Below are positions 62,329-64,000 of a DNA stretch of 64,000 nucleotides, piece by piece. The stretch spans positions 123,765 through 187,764 of the forward strand of contig NZ_JASIRT010000009.1 of NCBI RefSeq assembly GCF_030063475.1, read 5' to 3'. The notes under the pieces are model-generated. The model saw nothing but the letters and a program-made list of their open reading frames with translations. It searched no databases and was not told where the DNA came from. The position numbers and the translations under genes were made by a program. Each line of letters starts with the position of its first letter. Position 1 is the first letter of the stretch. The DNA comes from Roseomonas sp. E05. Its GTDB lineage: Bacteria > Pseudomonadota > Alphaproteobacteria > Acetobacterales > Acetobacteraceae.

Positions 62329-63190
62329 AGAGGTTGTTATGGACCTGCGGCCAGTTGAGCGGCCTGCCTGAGCATGATGCATGCAAAGGCGACGACGTGC
62401 AGGTCAGCAAGAGTGCTGGCGTAGCGCTCATAGTCCTTCACCAGGCGCCGGAAGCGGGTAGCCCAGGCGAAGGACCTTTCTACCACCCAGCGTCGCGGCA
62501 GCAGGACGAAGCCACGCTTGGCCTCAGACAGCTTGATCACCTCCAACTCAATGCCGTGGGCTTTCGCGGCATCGGCTGCTTTGCTGCCCGTATAGCCCTG
62601 ATCGACATAAGCCAGATCGACGCTCTGGCCGGTCGAGGCCTGCACTGCTTGGGCAAGCCGCCCAACCTCGGCCCGGTCGTCCGAACCGGCAGGCGTGACG
62701 TGCAGCGCCAGCAGATGTCCCAGCGTGTCGACCGCCAGGTACAGCTTGGAACCTTTCTTGCGCTTGGCGCCGTCATACCCGGCCCGCTCGCCGCTCTCCG
62801 GCGTGGACCGCAAGGTGCGGCTGTCCAGGATGGCAGCACTGGGCTGCGCCTTTCTCCCCGCGGCCAGGCGCAGCACCGTTCGGAGGTCCTCGGCCAGCGC
62901 TTCGAAGCAGCCTGCCGCCAGCCAGCGCTGCGTCTGCTGGTAGACGGCCGCCCAGGGCGGCAGGTCATTGGGCATCCAGCGCCAGGGCGCGCCGGTCTTC
63001 ACCACGTAGCGCAGCCCGTTGAACACCTCGCGCAGCGGATACTCCCGCTGTCCGACACCCTCCGGCAAGAGCGTCAGGTAAGGCGCGACCAGTGCCCATT
63101 CTTCATCAGACACATCGGACGGGTATGGCTTGCGGGCAGTCATGCCGCGCAACCTGATCGTTACCAGGCCAGAGGTCCATAACAACCTCT
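62329..63190. mobile_element. Complete IS5-family insertion sequence (about 862 bp)
   Basis: It is bounded by perfect 18-bp inverted repeats: AGAGGTTGTTATGGACCT at 62329-62346 and its reverse complement at 63173-63190, with further imperfect matching inward. One transposase gene fills it. The left side interrupts the IS110 stump and the right side abuts a second IS5-type element. I cannot see a clear target duplication, so the exact ends may be off by one or two bases. Confidence 0.88.
62337..63143 (-). CDS. IS5-family transposase (DDE)
   Basis: 268 residues from the ATG at 63143. The N-terminal domain has SDEEWALVAPYLTL and LREVFNGLRYVVKTGAPWRW. The catalytic triad is visible: D107 in AILDSRTLRS, D181 in AYVDQGYTGS, and E222 in RWVVERSFAWATRFRRLVKD. 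It appears intact. Its stop lies inside the left inverted repeat. The frame continues upstream of 63143 across the right repeat and the neighbouring IS, which is not coding. Confidence 0.92.
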   Translation of the reverse strand: MTARKPYPSDVSDEEWALVAPYLTLLPEGVGQREYPLREVFNGLRYVVKTGAPWRWMPNDLPPWAAVYQQTQRWLAAGCFEALAEDLRTVLRLAAGRKAQPSAAILDSRTLRSTPESGERAGYDGAKRKKGSKLYLAVDTLGHLLALHVTPAGSDDRAEVGRLAQAVQASTGQSVDLAYVDQGYTGSKAADAAKAHGIELEVIKLSEAKRGFVLLPRRWVVERSFAWATRFRRLVKDYERYASTLADLHVVAFACIMLRQAAQLAAGP

Positions 63191-63860
63191 GAGGTGATTC
63201 AAGGCTGCCTCCTGAAGGGAGGCGCCGGTGCTGCGAGGTTTGCTGACGGACGAGGAATGGGCGTTCTTCGAGCCCTTTGTGGTCGAGACCGGCCCCTTCC
63301 GCGGCCGCCCGCCTGGCAGTCACCGCCGGGTTCTGAATGCCATCTTCTGGGTGGCGCGCACGGGCATTCCCTGGCACGACCTGCCGCCTGAGCTGGGCAA
63401 CTGGAACTCCGTCCACCGGCAGTATCGGCGCTGGACCACCTCCGGCCTCTGGGATGTGCTGCTGCAGGCGCTGGCGGATGGTGGCGGCGATGCCGACGCC
63501 CTCCAGATGATCGACAGCACCATTGTCAGCGCCCATCACTGCGCGGCTGGCGTAAAAGGGGGACTCACCGCCAGGGTCTTGGACGCTCGCGCGGTGGCTT
63601 CTCGACCAAGATCCATCTCCGCACCAATGCTCATGGCCTGCCGATCAGCCTGACGCTGACGCCGGGGGAGGCGCATGACAGCACAGCCTACGGCGTGCTG
63701 ATGGAGGAGCGGGATAGCGATCCCGGCATCTTGCTCGCGGATCGCGGCTACGACAGTGATGCCATACGACAGGATGTGCGCGACCGCGGCGGGTACCCGG
63801 AGATCCCGACCAAGCGCAACAGGCGCATCCAGCACAGCGTTCAGCGGCCTCTCTACGCCG
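63191..63860 (+). mobile_element. Second IS5-family element, 3'-truncated
   Basis: It begins about 63191 (GAGGTGATTCAAGG), immediately after the first IS5 element, and is cut near 63860 by an IS256-type element. Its transposase lacks the C-terminal third. The right inverted repeat is not in the window. Confidence 0.7.
63228..63860 (+). pseudogene. IS5-family (IS427-like) transposase, two-frame and truncated
   Basis: Starts at the GTG at 63228 (MLRGLLTDEEWAFFEPFVVE), with VLNAIFWVARTGIPWHDLP and the first catalytic Asp in MIDSTIVSAHH. At the run AAAAGGGGG (63554-63562) the frame shifts: the second part continues GRSRGGFSTKIHLRTNAHGL, then ILLADRGYDSDAIRQ with the second Asp. Such a shift is normal, programmed expression in this IS group. 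The protein ends at VQRPLYAG where the IS256 element begins, before the catalytic Glu, so it is inactive. Confidence 0.8.
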
Positions 63861-64000
63861 GGACTGTCAGGAATTGCGTGTGGGGCGGGGCATAGTAGGG
63901 ACGAAGGAGACCCCCTATGGCCCGACGGAAAGAGCCGCGGATCCCGGACGCGGTCCTGGACCAGTTGCTGGCGGGCGCCGGTGCCCGGTCGGCCTTCGAG
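63861..64000 (+). mobile_element. IS256-family element, left end (runs off the window)
   Basis: The sequence switches at about 63861 to GGACTGTCAGGAATTGCGTG, the sort of terminal repeat seen in IS256 elements, followed 56 nt later by the transposase start. The right end is outside the window. It interrupts the second IS5-type transposase gene. Confidence 0.65.
63917..64000 (+). CDS. IS256-family transposase, N-terminal part (3' partial)
   Basis: 28 codons from the ATG at 63917, with AAGGAG at 63903-63908. MARRKEPRIPDAVLDQLLAG, then AGARSAFE, matches the conserved N-terminus of IS256-family (mutator-type) transposases, which continue with a catalytic DDE domain. The gene runs off the window, so integrity cannot be judged. 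Confidence 0.8.
   Translation, partial: MARRKEPRIPDAVLDQLLAGAGARSAFE

Noticed and set aside
62325..63194. Target-site duplication around the IS5 element
   Set aside because: Candidate flanks (CTA or CTAG on the left, TGA or CTGA on the right) do not match. The right flank belongs to another IS, so the original duplication cannot be seen.
1..64000. CRISPR arrays, tRNA, rRNA and prophage genes
   Set aside because: No regularly spaced repeats, no T-loop-like tRNA features, and no phage structural genes are seen.

Overview
The window is GC-rich (about 70% by eye), densely packed DNA from a bacterial chromosome or large replicon. The gene complement (Tct/Bug-type binding proteins, tricarballylate genes, hydantoinases, DUF917, FCD-type GntR regulators) and the insertion sequences (IS5, IS110 and IS256 types) suggest an alphaproteobacterium of the Acetobacteraceae, Roseomonas-like. 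That placement is inference. I see no rRNA, tRNA or CRISPR array. It is an accessory catabolic region: a row of uptake-plus-degradation cassettes, each with a local regulator or an operator-like inverted repeat.

Layout. 1-3205: FCD GntR regulator and the tricarballylate oxidation pair tcuA-tcuB. 3248-8501: a fused HyuA-HyuB hydantoinase/oxoprolinase, divergent from a glutamate-1-semialdehyde-aminomutase-like aminotransferase. 8534-17364: a compact eight-gene minus-strand operon (DHCW cupin, Pot-type ABC transporter, AroM-like, DUF917, short HyuA), divergent from a MocR-type regulator across a clean inverted repeat. This is the best candidate for an undescribed pathway. 17377-21906: PhnW-like transaminase, peptide-type binding protein, ketopantoate-reductase-like protein and SDR on the minus strand. 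22171-27582: divergent five-gene Dpp-type ABC transporter. 27983-34728: second Dpp-type transporter followed by an NtaA/EmoA-like flavin monooxygenase, divergent from an M20 hydrolase. 36251-39746: MFS, CitE-like lyase and GntR. 39764-45089: Bug binding protein, SDR and GntR, divergent from a ketopantoate-reductase-like protein and an M28-like protein. 45374-52963: sugar ABC transporter with three Gfo/Idh/MocA oxidoreductases. 53415-62004: isopropylmalate/isocitrate-type dehydrogenase, CBM-GH15 glucoamylase-like protein, Bug protein, galactonate-dehydratase-like enolase, MFS, LysR. 62245-64000: nested insertion sequences: an IS110 transposase stump, an intact IS5 element, a frameshifted and truncated IS5 element, and the start of an IS256 element.

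How the genes work together. Most cassettes pair a periplasmic binding protein and ABC permeases with one or two enzymes acting on amides, amines or carboxylic acids (hydantoinases, transaminases, M20/M28 hydrolases, flavin monooxygenase, SDR, ketopantoate reductase). This suggests a soil or rhizosphere scavenger of diverse small organics. An SDR plus ketopantoate-reductase-like pair occurs twice. Many genes overlap by 4-35 nt, so translational coupling is common. Substrates cannot be fixed from sequence alone.
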